Shown here: positions 16,270 through 25,385 of the stretch, piece after piece
How the letters are laid out: every line of letters begins with the position of its first letter
How positions within the stretch are numbered: position 1 is the stretch's first letter
From: Pseudolabrys sp.
GTDB taxonomy: Bacteria; Pseudomonadota; Alphaproteobacteria; Rhizobiales; Xanthobacteraceae
Assembly (NCBI GenBank): GCA_026125895.1
Contig: JAHCKG010000017.1
Coordinates: forward strand, 33,721 to 97,720
Direction: 5' to 3'
DNA: 64,000 nt
The notes under the pieces: generated by a model
Told to the model about the DNA's origin: nothing
What the model saw: the letters and a program-made list of their open reading frames with translations, nothing else
The model's database searches: none
Made by a program: the position numbers and the translations under genes

Positions 16270-17667
16270 TCAGCCGACGAGCCGCCGTGCGGCCGAGCGG
16301 CCCGCCAGCCGCCCCAGCGTCGTCGCCGTCAGCAGACCATTGCCGGACAGATAACCCGCTGCGCTGTCGCCGGAGACGCCGGCCGCGGCGCCGCCGGCGG
16401 CGAACAGGTTCGGAAACAGCGTGCCATCCTCACGCCTGACGCACGCATCGCCGTCTACAACAAGACCGCCTTGCGTGTGAAACAACGCGCCGGTGACCTT
16501 CACCGCGTGAAACGGCGGCGTAAGTGCCTGCTTGGCCGAGAACACGCGGCCGAAGCGGTCGGTGCCGTTGCGGGCTTTCAGCGCTTCGGTCTCGTCATAC
16601 TCAGCGAGCAGCACTTCCGGCGGCACGCGCATGCGCGCGGCAAGCTCCTCGAGCGTGGCTGCCGTCAGCAGCGCGCCGCCCTTTTCCGCGGCGCGGAAGT
16701 CCTCGAACTGCCGCGCGATGCCGGCAATGCGCGCATCGAACACATCGAAGGCGACCTCGCCCGGCTGACGCAGTACTTCGGCCGCCTGCTCGGAATAGCC
16801 ATGCGTCTCGTCGCTAAAGCGGCGGCCTTGTGCATTGACTTGGAAGCCGCCTTCGGCGATCACCGCCCAGGTGATGAGAATATTGTTCGGCGTCGCCACC
16901 GAGCCGTGGCCCTGATAGGCCGGCAGATGCGACAGCTGCGCACCGAGCGCGCGGCCCCACAGCACGGCATCGCCCTGATTGCCGGGATGGCCGAAGTAAA
17001 GTGCATCCGCCATCTCCGGAATGAGTTCGCGCACCAGCGCGGCGTTGCCGCCGTAGCCATTGCAGGCGAGGACGAGCGCGCCGCAGCCGATCGTTTCGTG
17101 CGAGCCATCGGCGCGCGTGAGTTCGATGCCGCGGATGCGGCCCTGCTCGTCGGCGAACAACGTCTCGACGCGGCTCTCGGCCAGGATAGTGACGTCAGCG
17201 GTTTCCGCCGCGCTGCGCAGGCGGTCGATCAATTCGGCGCCGGAGCGCGTCGGCAGGCCGTGCATGCGCATCGCCGAATGGCCGGGGTAATAGAAATTGT
17301 CGATGACATCGAACGGCAGGCCGTAGGTCTCAGCGAGCCATTCGACCGCCGGCCCCGCTTCGCGCGCCACGACCTCGACCATCGCGGCGTCATTCTCGCC
17401 ATGCGCCTTTCGCTGGATATCTTCAGCGAACAGCACGGCGCTGTCTTCGATACCCTTGGCGCGCTGGAAGCGCGTGCCCGCCGCCGGAATGAGTCCCGCC
17501 GACAGCGCGGTCGAGCCGGCCGGCACGGCGTCGCGCTCGATGACGACCGGATCGGCGCCGGCCTCCTTCGCCGCCAGCGCCGCGCACAAACCCGCCGCGC
17601 CGGCGCCGATAATGATCAGCGGCACCTCGGCGTCGAAACTCGCAGGCGGCGGCAGGACCTGGCTCAT
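16270..17667 (-). CDS. FAD-dependent oxidoreductase (fumarate-reductase/TcuA-like)
   Basis: Flavoprotein of 465 residues of the FAD_binding_2 family (fumarate reductase flavoprotein, tricarballylate and 3-ketosteroid dehydrogenases). The N-terminal dinucleotide motif IIIGAGAAGLCAALAAKEAG leads into VIERDAVPAGSTALSAG. The late segments RFGRVFSAKQALTPPFHAVKV, HTQGGLVVDGDA and NLFAAGGAAAGVSGDSAAGYLSG are family hallmarks. The ATG overlaps the hydrolase stop as ATGA, so it is translationally coupled. A role in desaturating a carboxylic acid before hydration would suit the adjoining PrpB-, PrpD- and LeuCD-like genes (inference). Confidence 0.85.
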   Translation of the reverse strand: MSQVLPPPASFDAEVPLIIIGAGAAGLCAALAAKEAGADPVVIERDAVPAGSTALSAGLIPAAGTRFQRAKGIEDSAVLFAEDIQRKAHGENDAAMVEVVAREAGPAVEWLAETYGLPFDVIDNFYYPGHSAMRMHGLPTRSGAELIDRLRSAAETADVTILAESRVETLFADEQGRIRGIELTRADGSHETIGCGALVLACNGYGGNAALVRELIPEMADALYFGHPGNQGDAVLWGRALGAQLSHLPAYQGHGSVATPNNILITWAVIAEGGFQVNAQGRRFSDETHGYSEQAAEVLRQPGEVAFDVFDARIAGIARQFEDFRAAEKGGALLTAATLEELAARMRVPPEVLLAEYDETEALKARNGTDRFGRVFSAKQALTPPFHAVKVTGALFHTQGGLVVDGDACVRREDGTLFPNLFAAGGAAAGVSGDSAAGYLSGNGLLTATTLGRLAGRSAARRLVG

Positions 17668-18257
17668 CCGATGCTCTTCATCACCTCGGCGATGGTGGCG
17701 ATATCGGCGACCGGGCGCAGGCCTTCGATCGCGGCTTTGTGCAAAGCCGGCGTCGGCGCGGCGCAACCGTCTTCCAGCACGGTCACGTCGATATCGCGCA
17801 CATGCGCGTCGCGCACGGTCGAGGCCACGCCGCCATTGGTGACGATGCCGCCGACGATCAGCCGCTCGACGCCGAACTTGCGCAACAGCCAGTCGAGGCG
17901 GCTCATGTAGAACGCCGAGTAAGCGAGTTTCTCGACGGTGAAGTCGAGCGGCTGCAGTTCATCGACCACCTGCTGGCCCCACGCCCCAGGCAGGAAGTCG
18001 CCCTTACGCAGGAACGGCCGCAACTTCTTGAGATGCGGCGCGATCATCGGCTCGCCGCCGCGGCCCGGCACCAACGTGAATAGGGTGCCGCCGACCACGC
18101 CGCCTTTGGCGCGCACCGCATCAACAAGCGGCTTCAGTTTGGCCGGCAGAGCGGCGGCCTCGGCGCTGACAGCGCCACCGCGCGCATAGGCGCCCTTCGG
18201 ATGGATGAAGTCGTTCTGCAGATCGACCAGCAGCAACGCCGTTGTCGCCATGCTCAT
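17664..18257 (-). CDS. isochorismatase/cysteine-hydrolase family protein lacking the nucleophile Cys
   Basis: 197-residue alpha/beta hydrolase. The triad Asp is in LLVDLQNDF (D12) and the Lys in VEKLAYSAF (K110), but the position of the catalytic Cys is Gly (TNGGVAST, G143, where amidases have TNxCVxST). True isochorismatases such as EntB and PhzD also have Gly there, so a non-covalent mechanism is possible. Ureidoacrylate or N-carbamoyl amidase chemistry is less likely despite the hydantoinase neighbours. The ATG at 18257 overlaps the hyuA stop as TGATG, and the stop overlaps the next gene as ATGA. Confidence 0.82.
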   Translation of the reverse strand: MSMATTALLLVDLQNDFIHPKGAYARGGAVSAEAAALPAKLKPLVDAVRAKGGVVGGTLFTLVPGRGGEPMIAPHLKKLRPFLRKGDFLPGAWGQQVVDELQPLDFTVEKLAYSAFYMSRLDWLLRKFGVERLIVGGIVTNGGVASTVRDAHVRDIDVTVLEDGCAAPTPALHKAAIEGLRPVADIATIAEVMKSIG

Positions 18258-20326
18258 CACTTGCGCTCCACGACGAGATTGCCCAGCGCATCGACGCGGC
18301 CGGCAAGATCGGGATCGATGAAGATGGTGGCGTCGGGCTGCTCCAGCACCGCCGGCCCTTCGATCACCGCCTTCACCGGCAGATCGAGCCGCGACCACAC
18401 CTTGGCGTCGTGCCAGGCGCCGCCGTGAAACACCGGGCGCGTGCCCTTTTCCGCTTTGGAAAGCGAGGCATCCGCCCGCGGCGCGAAGGCCGTGAGATCG
18501 AAAGCCGGGCGGCGCCCGACTGCCGCGGTACGCAGCGACACAATGCGCGTCGGAATGCCCGGCAGCAGCCGGCTGAACGCCGCCTCATAGGTCTTGTCGA
18601 AGGCGGCGCGGATCGCGGCTTCGGTCACGCCTGTGCCGGCCTCGCTGAATGTCACCGGCAGCGGCACCGCCACCGTATGCGTCTGGCCGAGATAATGCAT
18701 GTCGAGCTCGAACAGCACATCGACTCGGTCGACGGCGATGCCGGCGGCGTCCACCACCGCCTTCGCTTCCTTGCCGGCGGTGACCATGCGCGCATCGAGC
18801 GCGGCGATGTCGAGACCGTCGACCATCAAGTTGACGGTCTGCACCTGATCGTGGCGCAGATCGGCGATCACGCAGCCGAGCGCCGAGGTGACGCCCGGGA
18901 AGCGTGGCACCAAAGCACCCTTGAGCCCGATCTCCTTGACCAGCGCGCTGACATGCAGCGCGCCGCCGCCGCCGAACGGCATGGCGACGAACTTCGCGGG
19001 GTCGTGACCGCGCTCGATGGAGACGAGGCGAATGGCGCCGGCCATGCGCGCATCGGCGACGCGGACGATGGCTTCCGCCGCCGCCATCACGTCGATCTTC
19101 AAAGGCTGCGCGACATGCTTGTCGATGGCGCGCCTGGCCGCCTCGACATCGAGTGCGGCGAGCTTGCCGCCGATCGGCCGCGCCGCATTGATGCGGCCGA
19201 GCACGACATGGGCGTCGGTCAGCGTCGGCCGCTCGTTACCCTGCCCGTAGCACACCGGGCCCGGCACCGAGCCGGCGCTTTCCGGGCCGACCTGCAACAG
19301 GCCGCCGCGATCGACCCAGGCGATCGAGCCGCCGCCGGCGCCGATGGTGGTGATCTCGATCATCGGCGTGCGGATGACCATGCCGAAATCGATGGTGGTC
19401 TGCGCTGCCAGCGACGGCTTGCCGCCGGCGACCAGCGACACGTCGAACGAGGTGCCGCCGAGATCACCGGTGATGATGTTGTCGTGGCCCGCGGCGCGGG
19501 CAATCGCCGCCGCGGCAATGACGCCGGCCGCGGGACCCGACAAGGCCGTGCGCACCGGCAGCCGCCGCGCTGTCTTCGTCGACATCACGCCGCCGTTCGA
19601 CTGCACGATATGGAAGGTGCCCTTGAAGTCGTTGTCGTCGAGCGCCTGCTCCAGCCGCGCCAGATAGGCGGCGACGCCGGGCTGCAGATAGGCGTTGAGA
19701 CCGGTGGTCGAGGCGCGCTCGAACTCGCGGATCTCCGGCAGCACCTGATGCGAGGCCGAGACATGCTCGTTGTGCCACACCGCCTGGGCCGCCGCGAAGG
19801 CGCGCTTCTCATTCTCGGCATTGGCGTACGCGTTGATGAAGATGATGGCGAGCGCCTGCGCTCCCTTGCTCTTCAGTTCTTCCGCCGCCTTGCGGACCGC
19901 ATCGACATCCACTGCGGTGCGGATGGTGCCGTCGGCAAGCGTGCGCTCATCGACCTCGAGGCGTAGATCGCGGTCGGCGATCGGCGTGAAATTGCCCCAC
20001 AGGCCCCAGGTCTGGCGGCGGTCGCGGCGGCGCATTTCCAGCACGTCGCGAAAGCCACGCGTGGTGATCACGCCGACCCGCGTGCCCTTGCGTTCGAGCA
20101 GCATGTTGGTGCCGACCGTGGTGCCGTGCACGATAGAGCCGAAGCTCTTGACGTCGCCGAGCGCTTCCAGGCCCTGCATGAAGCCGGCCGCCTCGTTGCC
20201 GCGGTTGGACGGCACCTTGGCCGTGCGGAAGGCGCGCGCAGCCTCGTCGAACAGGAACAGATCGGTAAAGGTGCCGCCGACATCGACGCCGACGATGGCT
20301 TGCTTGTTACTCATCTTGTCACTCAC
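18257..20326 (-). CDS. hyuA: hydantoinase/oxoprolinase subunit A
   Basis: 689-residue ATP-binding subunit of the hydantoinase/5-oxoprolinase/acetone-carboxylase superfamily. The N-terminus has VGVDVGGTFTDLF (phosphate-binding loop of the actin-like ATPase fold), with GTTVGTNMLLERKGTRVGVITTRGF nearby in the family pattern, and the ITGDLGGTSFDVSLV segment in the middle. Partner HyuB is directly upstream. The GTG at 20326 overlaps the hyuB stop as GTGA and has GGGGGAG upstream; an ATG at 20314 is the alternative. Likely reaction is ATP-driven opening of a cyclic amide, or a related activation. The substrate is unknown. Confidence 0.88.
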   Translation of the reverse strand: MSDKMSNKQAIVGVDVGGTFTDLFLFDEAARAFRTAKVPSNRGNEAAGFMQGLEALGDVKSFGSIVHGTTVGTNMLLERKGTRVGVITTRGFRDVLEMRRRDRRQTWGLWGNFTPIADRDLRLEVDERTLADGTIRTAVDVDAVRKAAEELKSKGAQALAIIFINAYANAENEKRAFAAAQAVWHNEHVSASHQVLPEIREFERASTTGLNAYLQPGVAAYLARLEQALDDNDFKGTFHIVQSNGGVMSTKTARRLPVRTALSGPAAGVIAAAAIARAAGHDNIITGDLGGTSFDVSLVAGGKPSLAAQTTIDFGMVIRTPMIEITTIGAGGGSIAWVDRGGLLQVGPESAGSVPGPVCYGQGNERPTLTDAHVVLGRINAARPIGGKLAALDVEAARRAIDKHVAQPLKIDVMAAAEAIVRVADARMAGAIRLVSIERGHDPAKFVAMPFGGGGALHVSALVKEIGLKGALVPRFPGVTSALGCVIADLRHDQVQTVNLMVDGLDIAALDARMVTAGKEAKAVVDAAGIAVDRVDVLFELDMHYLGQTHTVAVPLPVTFSEAGTGVTEAAIRAAFDKTYEAAFSRLLPGIPTRIVSLRTAAVGRRPAFDLTAFAPRADASLSKAEKGTRPVFHGGAWHDAKVWSRLDLPVKAVIEGPAVLEQPDATIFIDPDLAGRVDALGNLVVERK

Positions 20327-22062
20327 GCGCGGGCTCCCCCGCGCAGCTTCGCCGTCGCACCGTCATCCACCGTGCCGTCGGGCTTGACCGCGACGCCGTA
20401 ATCGCTCGCCGCCTTGTCGCGCGACACGTAGCCGAGCGCCACGTCGCGGGCGACGCGGGCGGGCTCCCGTGTCATGGGGTCGCCGAAGCCGCCGCCGCCG
20501 GGCGTCTCCAGCCGCACGCGCTGGCCGCGCTTGATGCGCACATCGGTGATCTTGGAGACGAGATCCGGCGAGCGCTCACCGCTCTCGCTGTCAAAGTAGA
20601 AGCGATTGAGCGCGGCGCTCTTGCCGCCATTGACGCCGAAGGGCGGAAACTTGCCGCGCTCGCCGAGCAGGAACACGTCGGTGTCGCCTTCGTTCAGCGC
20701 CTCGATCTCGTAAATGGCGCCGCAGCCGCCGCGGTTGAAGCCCGGGCCAGCGGAGTCGACGCGCAGCGCCCACTGCGTGAACATCACGGGATAGAGCGAC
20801 TCCAGGATTTCCGCCGGCGGAATGGTCGCGGTCGAGATCGGGTTGTTGCCGTGGTTGAGGCCGTCGCCTTCCGGATTGCCCCCTAAGCCGCCGCCGAAGA
20901 AACAGAACATCACCCAGCGCCTGTGGTCCGCCCGCCAACCGGCGAGCGACAGCGCGTTGATGGTGGCGTAAGGGCTGCCATTGGCGCGCTCCGGCGCCGC
21001 CTTGGCGAAGGCGCCGAACACGGTGTCGATGACGCGCAGGATGGTCTCGGTGTAGCCGCCGACCGGCTTGGGCGCCGAGACGCCGAGCAGCGTCCTATCG
21101 GGAATGACGAACTCGATCGGCGCGAGACACCCGGCATTGGCCGGCACGTCGGTGAACAAATGCTTCAGCGCGACATAGCAGCAGGCCACCGCGGTCGAGC
21201 GCGCGATGTTGAGCGGGCCGCGGCACGGCGGCGCCGAGCGCGAGAAATCCAGCGTCATGCGGTCGCCGGCAATGGTCAGATCGAGCGCGATGCGCAGCGG
21301 CTCGTCGGTGATGCCGTCATTGTCGAGGAAATCGTCATACGAATAGGTGCCGTCCGGCAGCGCCGCGATATTGGCGCGCATCAGCGCCTCGGCGCGCGCC
21401 GACAGCGCCTGCATCGCGGCTTGGACGGTGTCGTCGCCATATTCGTCGAGCAAGGCGTGGACGCGCTGCTCGCCAAGCTGCAGCGCATTGAGCTGGCCGT
21501 TGAGGTCGCCCCAGTTCGACTGCGGCACGCGCGAATTGGCGGCGAGGATGTCGGCGATGTCCTGCCGAAATTGACCGCCACTGACGATTTTGACCGGCGG
21601 GACCCGGAAGCCCTCCTGGAAGCTCTCCGTCGCCTTGGCGTTGAAATTGCCCGGCACATTGCCGCCGACATCGAGCCAGTGACCGACCGAGGCGAGCCAG
21701 GCGAACACCTTGCCGTTGCGCATCACCGGCCGCACCAGGCGGAAGTCGTTGAGATGCGTGCCGCCGTCGTAGGGATCGTTGAAGAGATAGATGTCGCCCT
21801 CTTCGAGATCGCCCTGCGCCTTCGCCTTGTCGATCACCGCCTTGACGGCGAAGGCCATGGCGCCGACGAAGATCGGCAGCCCGGAAGTGCCCTGCACCAG
21901 GGTCGCGCCGGTCTCGGCGTGATAGAGGCCGTGGCAGGCGTCATGCGCTTCGGCGATGATCGGATTGAAGGCCGAGCGGAAAAGCGTCGCGTCCATCTCG
22001 TCGGCGATCTGCACCAGACGGCCGTTGAGCACGGCGAGCGTGACCGGATCGAGCGTGCGCAT
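20323..22062 (-). CDS. hyuB: hydantoinase/oxoprolinase subunit B
   Basis: 579 residues. It begins LDPVTLAVLNGRLVQIADEM, followed by NPIIAEAHDACHGLYHAETG, FNDPYDGGTHLNDFRLVRPV and the C-terminal LETPGGGGFGDP, all typical of HyuB. Length is normal. The ATG at 22062 overlaps the upstream lyase stop as TGATG. HyuA and HyuB form a heteromeric amidohydrolase. In this operon they stand between a Liv-type transporter with a PrpB-like lyase and an isochorismatase-like hydrolase with a FAD dehydrogenase, which suggests an N-heterocyclic or imide-containing carbon source (inference). Confidence 0.88.
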   Translation of the reverse strand: MRTLDPVTLAVLNGRLVQIADEMDATLFRSAFNPIIAEAHDACHGLYHAETGATLVQGTSGLPIFVGAMAFAVKAVIDKAKAQGDLEEGDIYLFNDPYDGGTHLNDFRLVRPVMRNGKVFAWLASVGHWLDVGGNVPGNFNAKATESFQEGFRVPPVKIVSGGQFRQDIADILAANSRVPQSNWGDLNGQLNALQLGEQRVHALLDEYGDDTVQAAMQALSARAEALMRANIAALPDGTYSYDDFLDNDGITDEPLRIALDLTIAGDRMTLDFSRSAPPCRGPLNIARSTAVACCYVALKHLFTDVPANAGCLAPIEFVIPDRTLLGVSAPKPVGGYTETILRVIDTVFGAFAKAAPERANGSPYATINALSLAGWRADHRRWVMFCFFGGGLGGNPEGDGLNHGNNPISTATIPPAEILESLYPVMFTQWALRVDSAGPGFNRGGCGAIYEIEALNEGDTDVFLLGERGKFPPFGVNGGKSAALNRFYFDSESGERSPDLVSKITDVRIKRGQRVRLETPGGGGFGDPMTREPARVARDVALGYVSRDKAASDYGVAVKPDGTVDDGATAKLRGGARA

Positions 22063-22946
22063 CAGTTCTTGCCCGGCTTGTAGTCGGCGTACCACTTGCC
22101 GCGCTCCAGGGTCTCCGGCGTGCCGATCAGGTCGTTGAGCGCGTTGAAGTCGAACATCTTCGGGCGGTATGCGTCCGTAGTGCCGTCGGCCTTGATCGTC
22201 GTATAAAAATCCTGCGCCGCTCTGGCAATGGCGCGGACGATGCCGCCGGGGAAGATGACGAAGGAAAAGCCTATCTTCTCCAGCTCATGCGCCGGCACGA
22301 TCGGCGTCTTGCCACCCTCCACCATGTTGGCCATCAGCGGCAGGCCCTTGCCGACGCGCTCGACGACGCGGGCCAGTTCTCCGCGCTCGCGCGGCGCCTC
22401 GACGAACAGCATGTCGGCGCCGGCCTCGCGATAGGTTGCGACGCGCTCGACGGCGCTGTCGAACCCCTCCACCGCCACGGCGTCGGTGCGGGCGATGATC
22501 AGCGTGTCTCGCGATTGCCGCGCATCGACCGCGGCCTTGATCTTGCCGGCCATTTCCAGCGCCGGGATCAGCGTCTTGTCGTCGAGATGACCGCAGCGCT
22601 TGGGGAAATCCTGATCCTCGAGCTGGATGGCGCTGGCGCCGGCGCGCTCCAGGAGGCGCACGGTGCGCTCGACATTGAGAGCGTTGCCGTAGCCGGTATC
22701 GGCATCGACGACGAGATGGGCCGCGACCCGGTCCCGGATCAAACCGACGGTATCGACCACCTCGCTTAGGGACACGAGACCAATATCCGGCCGCCCGAGC
22801 CTGGTGTAGGCGATGGCCGCGCCCGAAACATACATCGCCTCGAAGCCGGCCTGCTCCGCGATCAGCGCGGTCAGAGGGTCGTAAACGCCCGGCGCTACCA
22901 GAATCGGCGGCTGCGACAGGCGCGCGCGCAAGTTCTTGTCAGTCAT
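22062..22946 (-). CDS. isocitrate lyase/PEP mutase family lyase (PrpB/dimethylmalate-lyase-like)
   Basis: 294-residue TIM-barrel enzyme. Mg-binding DADTGYGN (81-88) and the loop FPKRCGH with Cys118 are present. The Cys loop marks C-C lyases (methylisocitrate lyase, 2,3-dimethylmalate lyase, oxaloacetate decarboxylase) rather than phosphonate mutases. It probably splits a branched 2-hydroxy di- or tricarboxylate. It follows the transporter ATPase gene by 3 bases and overlaps hyuB, so it is inside the transporter-hydantoinase operon. PrpD-like, LeuCD-like and FAD dehydrogenase genes nearby would form a methylcitrate-like sequence with it. Confidence 0.85.
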   Translation of the reverse strand: MTDKNLRARLSQPPILVAPGVYDPLTALIAEQAGFEAMYVSGAAIAYTRLGRPDIGLVSLSEVVDTVGLIRDRVAAHLVVDADTGYGNALNVERTVRLLERAGASAIQLEDQDFPKRCGHLDDKTLIPALEMAGKIKAAVDARQSRDTLIIARTDAVAVEGFDSAVERVATYREAGADMLFVEAPRERGELARVVERVGKGLPLMANMVEGGKTPIVPAHELEKIGFSFVIFPGGIVRAIARAAQDFYTTIKADGTTDAYRPKMFDFNALNDLIGTPETLERGKWYADYKPGKN

Positions 22947-22949
22947 GCA

Positions 22950-23663
22950 TCATAGTCCCAGATAGGTCCGTTTGAGTTCGGGATCGGCGGCGATTTCGGC
23001 GGCACGTCCCGACATGACGAAATGGCCTTCGGCGAGGATGTAGGCTCGATCCGCCAGTTCGAGGCTCTGCACCACATTCTGCTCGACCAGCATGACGGCG
23101 ACGCCGTCGGCGTGAATGCGCCCGATCAGGGCGAACAGCTCCTCGACCAGCAGCGGCGACAGCCCGAGCGACGGCTCATCGAGGATGAGAAGTTTCGGCT
23201 CGGCCATCAGACCGCGGCCGATCGCCAGCATCTGCTGTTCCCCGCCCGACAAGGTCCCGGCGTACTGGGAGAAACGTTCGCGCAGCCGCGGGAATATCCC
23301 AAACACCCGCTCGCGGTTCTGCGACCGGCGCTCGCGGGCCCGGCCATAGCTGCCGAGGTCGAGGTTTTCGCGCACCGTGAGGTTCGGGAAGACGCGGCGG
23401 CCTTCCGGCACATGGATGAGACCTCGCGCCACGATCGCGGCGCAGCTCTCACGTTCGATCGAGGCGCCGTCGAAACGGATGGTGCCGGCCTGCGCCCGCA
23501 AGACGCCGGACAAAGTGCGATTGAGCGTCGATTTGCCGACGCCGTTCGAGCCGAGCACCGTGACGATCTCGCCGGCATTGGCGGTCAAATCAATGCCGCG
23601 CAGCACTTCGGTCTCGCCGTAGCCGGCGCGCAGCCCTTCGATGGCGAGAAGCGGCGCGGTCAT
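22950..23663 (-). CDS. livF: branched-chain-type ABC transporter ATP-binding protein LivF
   Basis: 237-residue ATPase with Walker A GSNGVGKST, signature LSGGEQQM, Walker B LLILDEPSLGLSP and switch LVEQN, the last being typical of LivF. The first Walker A residues are slightly unusual (GSNGVG for GPNGAG). The start overlaps the LivG stop by 4 bases. It is the second ATPase of a complete HAAT-type importer in this operon. Confidence 0.92.
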   Translation of the reverse strand: MTAPLLAIEGLRAGYGETEVLRGIDLTANAGEIVTVLGSNGVGKSTLNRTLSGVLRAQAGTIRFDGASIERESCAAIVARGLIHVPEGRRVFPNLTVRENLDLGSYGRARERRSQNRERVFGIFPRLRERFSQYAGTLSGGEQQMLAIGRGLMAEPKLLILDEPSLGLSPLLVEELFALIGRIHADGVAVMLVEQNVVQSLELADRAYILAEGHFVMSGRAAEIAADPELKRTYLGL

Positions 23664-24409
23664 GATGCCGGCCTCGCCAAGCGGGCCGCAGCGCCGTGGC
23701 CGAGGTAGGCCTCGATGACGATCGGGTTGCCGGCCACCTCCTCCGGTGTGCCCTCGGCGACCAGCCGCCCTTCGGCAAGAACAAAGACCTGTTCGGCGAG
23801 ACTCATGACCGCCTGCATGACGTGTTCGATCATCAAAATGGTCACGCCGCGATCGCGCAGGCTTCGGATCACCGGGATGATGTCGCGGATTTCAGATGGA
23901 TTGAGGCCGGCCAGCACTTCGTCGAGCAGCAGAAGTTTAGGCTCCGTTGCCAACGCCTTGGCGAGTTCGAGCCGCTTGCGGCCAGCGACAGTGAGCGCGT
24001 CGGCCGGCGTGTCGAGCAGCGCCTCCAGACCGACTTCGCGCGCCACCTGCTCAGCCGCTGCGATGGCCGCATCGCGCCCGCGGTGCCGCAAATATGCGCC
24101 GACGCGGATGTTCTCGCGCACGGTGAGTCCTGCGAAGGGCTGCACGATCTGGAAGGTGCGGCCGATGCCGCGCCGCGCGAGCTTATGCGACGGCGCGCCG
24201 GTGACATCGTCGCCGTCGTAAAAGACTTCGCCGTCGCTCGGCTTGAGGAAACCGGAAATCACCGAGAACAACGTCGTCTTGCCGGCGCCGTTCGGGCCGA
24301 TCAGCGCGGTGATGCTGCCTTCGCGCACGCTCATCGACACGCCGCTGACGGCCAGCAGGCCGCCGAAGCGGCGCGACACATTGCGCACATCGAGCACCGG
24401 TTCAACCAT
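23660..24409 (-). CDS. livG: branched-chain-type ABC transporter ATP-binding protein LivG
   Basis: 249-residue ATPase: Walker A GPNGAGKTT, the LivG insert with GRTFQIVQPFAGLTVRENI, Walker B LLLLDEVLAGLNP and switch MIEHVMQAV. The signature region is less canonical (LTVAGRKRLELAKAL). The ATG at 24409 lies 5 bases inside the LivM end region, giving an 8-base overlap with its stop. It acts with LivF on the cytoplasmic side of the LivHM permease. Confidence 0.92.
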   Translation of the reverse strand: MVEPVLDVRNVSRRFGGLLAVSGVSMSVREGSITALIGPNGAGKTTLFSVISGFLKPSDGEVFYDGDDVTGAPSHKLARRGIGRTFQIVQPFAGLTVRENIRVGAYLRHRGRDAAIAAAEQVAREVGLEALLDTPADALTVAGRKRLELAKALATEPKLLLLDEVLAGLNPSEIRDIIPVIRSLRDRGVTILMIEHVMQAVMSLAEQVFVLAEGRLVAEGTPEEVAGNPIVIEAYLGHGAAARLARPAS

Positions 24410-25385
24410 GACGCACCTTCGCGGCACGAGCGCCCCGGCGCCGGAACTTCGCCAGCAGCGTCTTGCGCAGCCCGATGAGCCCGCGCGGCGACATCCACAC
24501 GACGGCGATCAGGACGATGCCGAAGACGACGAGATCGAGACCCGGCGCCTGCCCGGTGATCAGCAGAGCGGCCTCGCCGAGCGCCTTGACCACGACGGCG
24601 CCGACCAGCGGCCCGAACACGGTGCCGGCGCCGCCGATGATCGGCGTCAGCAACGCCTCGATCGAGATCCAGGTGCCATAGGCGATATGGGAATCGACGA
24701 ACAGGAAATACTGCACGTAGAAGCAGCCGGCCGCGGCGGTCATGGCCCCGGACACCACCATGGCCGCGAGCTTGATCGTCAGCGCATTGACGCCGAGCGC
24801 GCGCGCCGCATCTTCGTTCTCACGCACGGCGATCAGCCAGGCGCCGAAGCGCGAACGCTCGATCGCCCAGGTGATCACAAGCCCCGCCGCGACCAGCGAC
24901 AGGATCAGCCAGTAGAACGAGGCGCGGCTCTGGAATTGCATCGCGGAAAAGCGCAGGTCGAGCGTCACCAGGGTGCCGACACCGGCGCCGGTGACCGGCG
25001 CCACGCTCGCGACGATGCGCAGCACCTCGGCAAAGGCGAGCGTTACCAGCGCGAAATACGAGCCGCGCAGCCCGGCGCGGAACGCCAGCCAGCCGACGAC
25101 GACGCCGACGGCGGCGCCGGCGACGATGCCGGCGCCGAAGGCCGGCCACGCGTTGACCCCGTATTTCACCTGAAGGATCGCGGTGACATAGGCGCCGGTG
25201 CCGAAGAAGATCGCATGGCCGAACGAATACTGCCCGCCATAACCGCCGAGGATGTTCCAGCCCTGCCCGGCCAGCGCGATCATCAGCGTCACGACCAGGA
25301 AGTTCAGCACGACGTTCGACTGCACGAGCAGCGGCACCGCCGCGAGCACCGCAATGACGAGCGCGACGGGCACGAACGACTTCAT
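24402..25385 (-). CDS. livM: branched-chain-type ABC transporter permease LivM
   Basis: 327-residue integral membrane protein with many hydrophobic helices beginning at MKSFVPVALVIAVLAAVPLL. Family motifs are NILGGYGGQYSFGHAIFFG and the EAA-like loop RENEDAARALGVN. The true start is ATG 25385, which overlaps the LivH stop as ATGA; the frame stays open far upstream but only as a shadow of livH. A basic C-terminal tail follows the last helix. Confidence 0.92.
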   Translation of the reverse strand: MKSFVPVALVIAVLAAVPLLVQSNVVLNFLVVTLMIALAGQGWNILGGYGGQYSFGHAIFFGTGAYVTAILQVKYGVNAWPAFGAGIVAGAAVGVVVGWLAFRAGLRGSYFALVTLAFAEVLRIVASVAPVTGAGVGTLVTLDLRFSAMQFQSRASFYWLILSLVAAGLVITWAIERSRFGAWLIAVRENEDAARALGVNALTIKLAAMVVSGAMTAAAGCFYVQYFLFVDSHIAYGTWISIEALLTPIIGGAGTVFGPLVGAVVVKALGEAALLITGQAPGLDLVVFGIVLIAVVWMSPRGLIGLRKTLLAKFRRRGARAAKVRHG

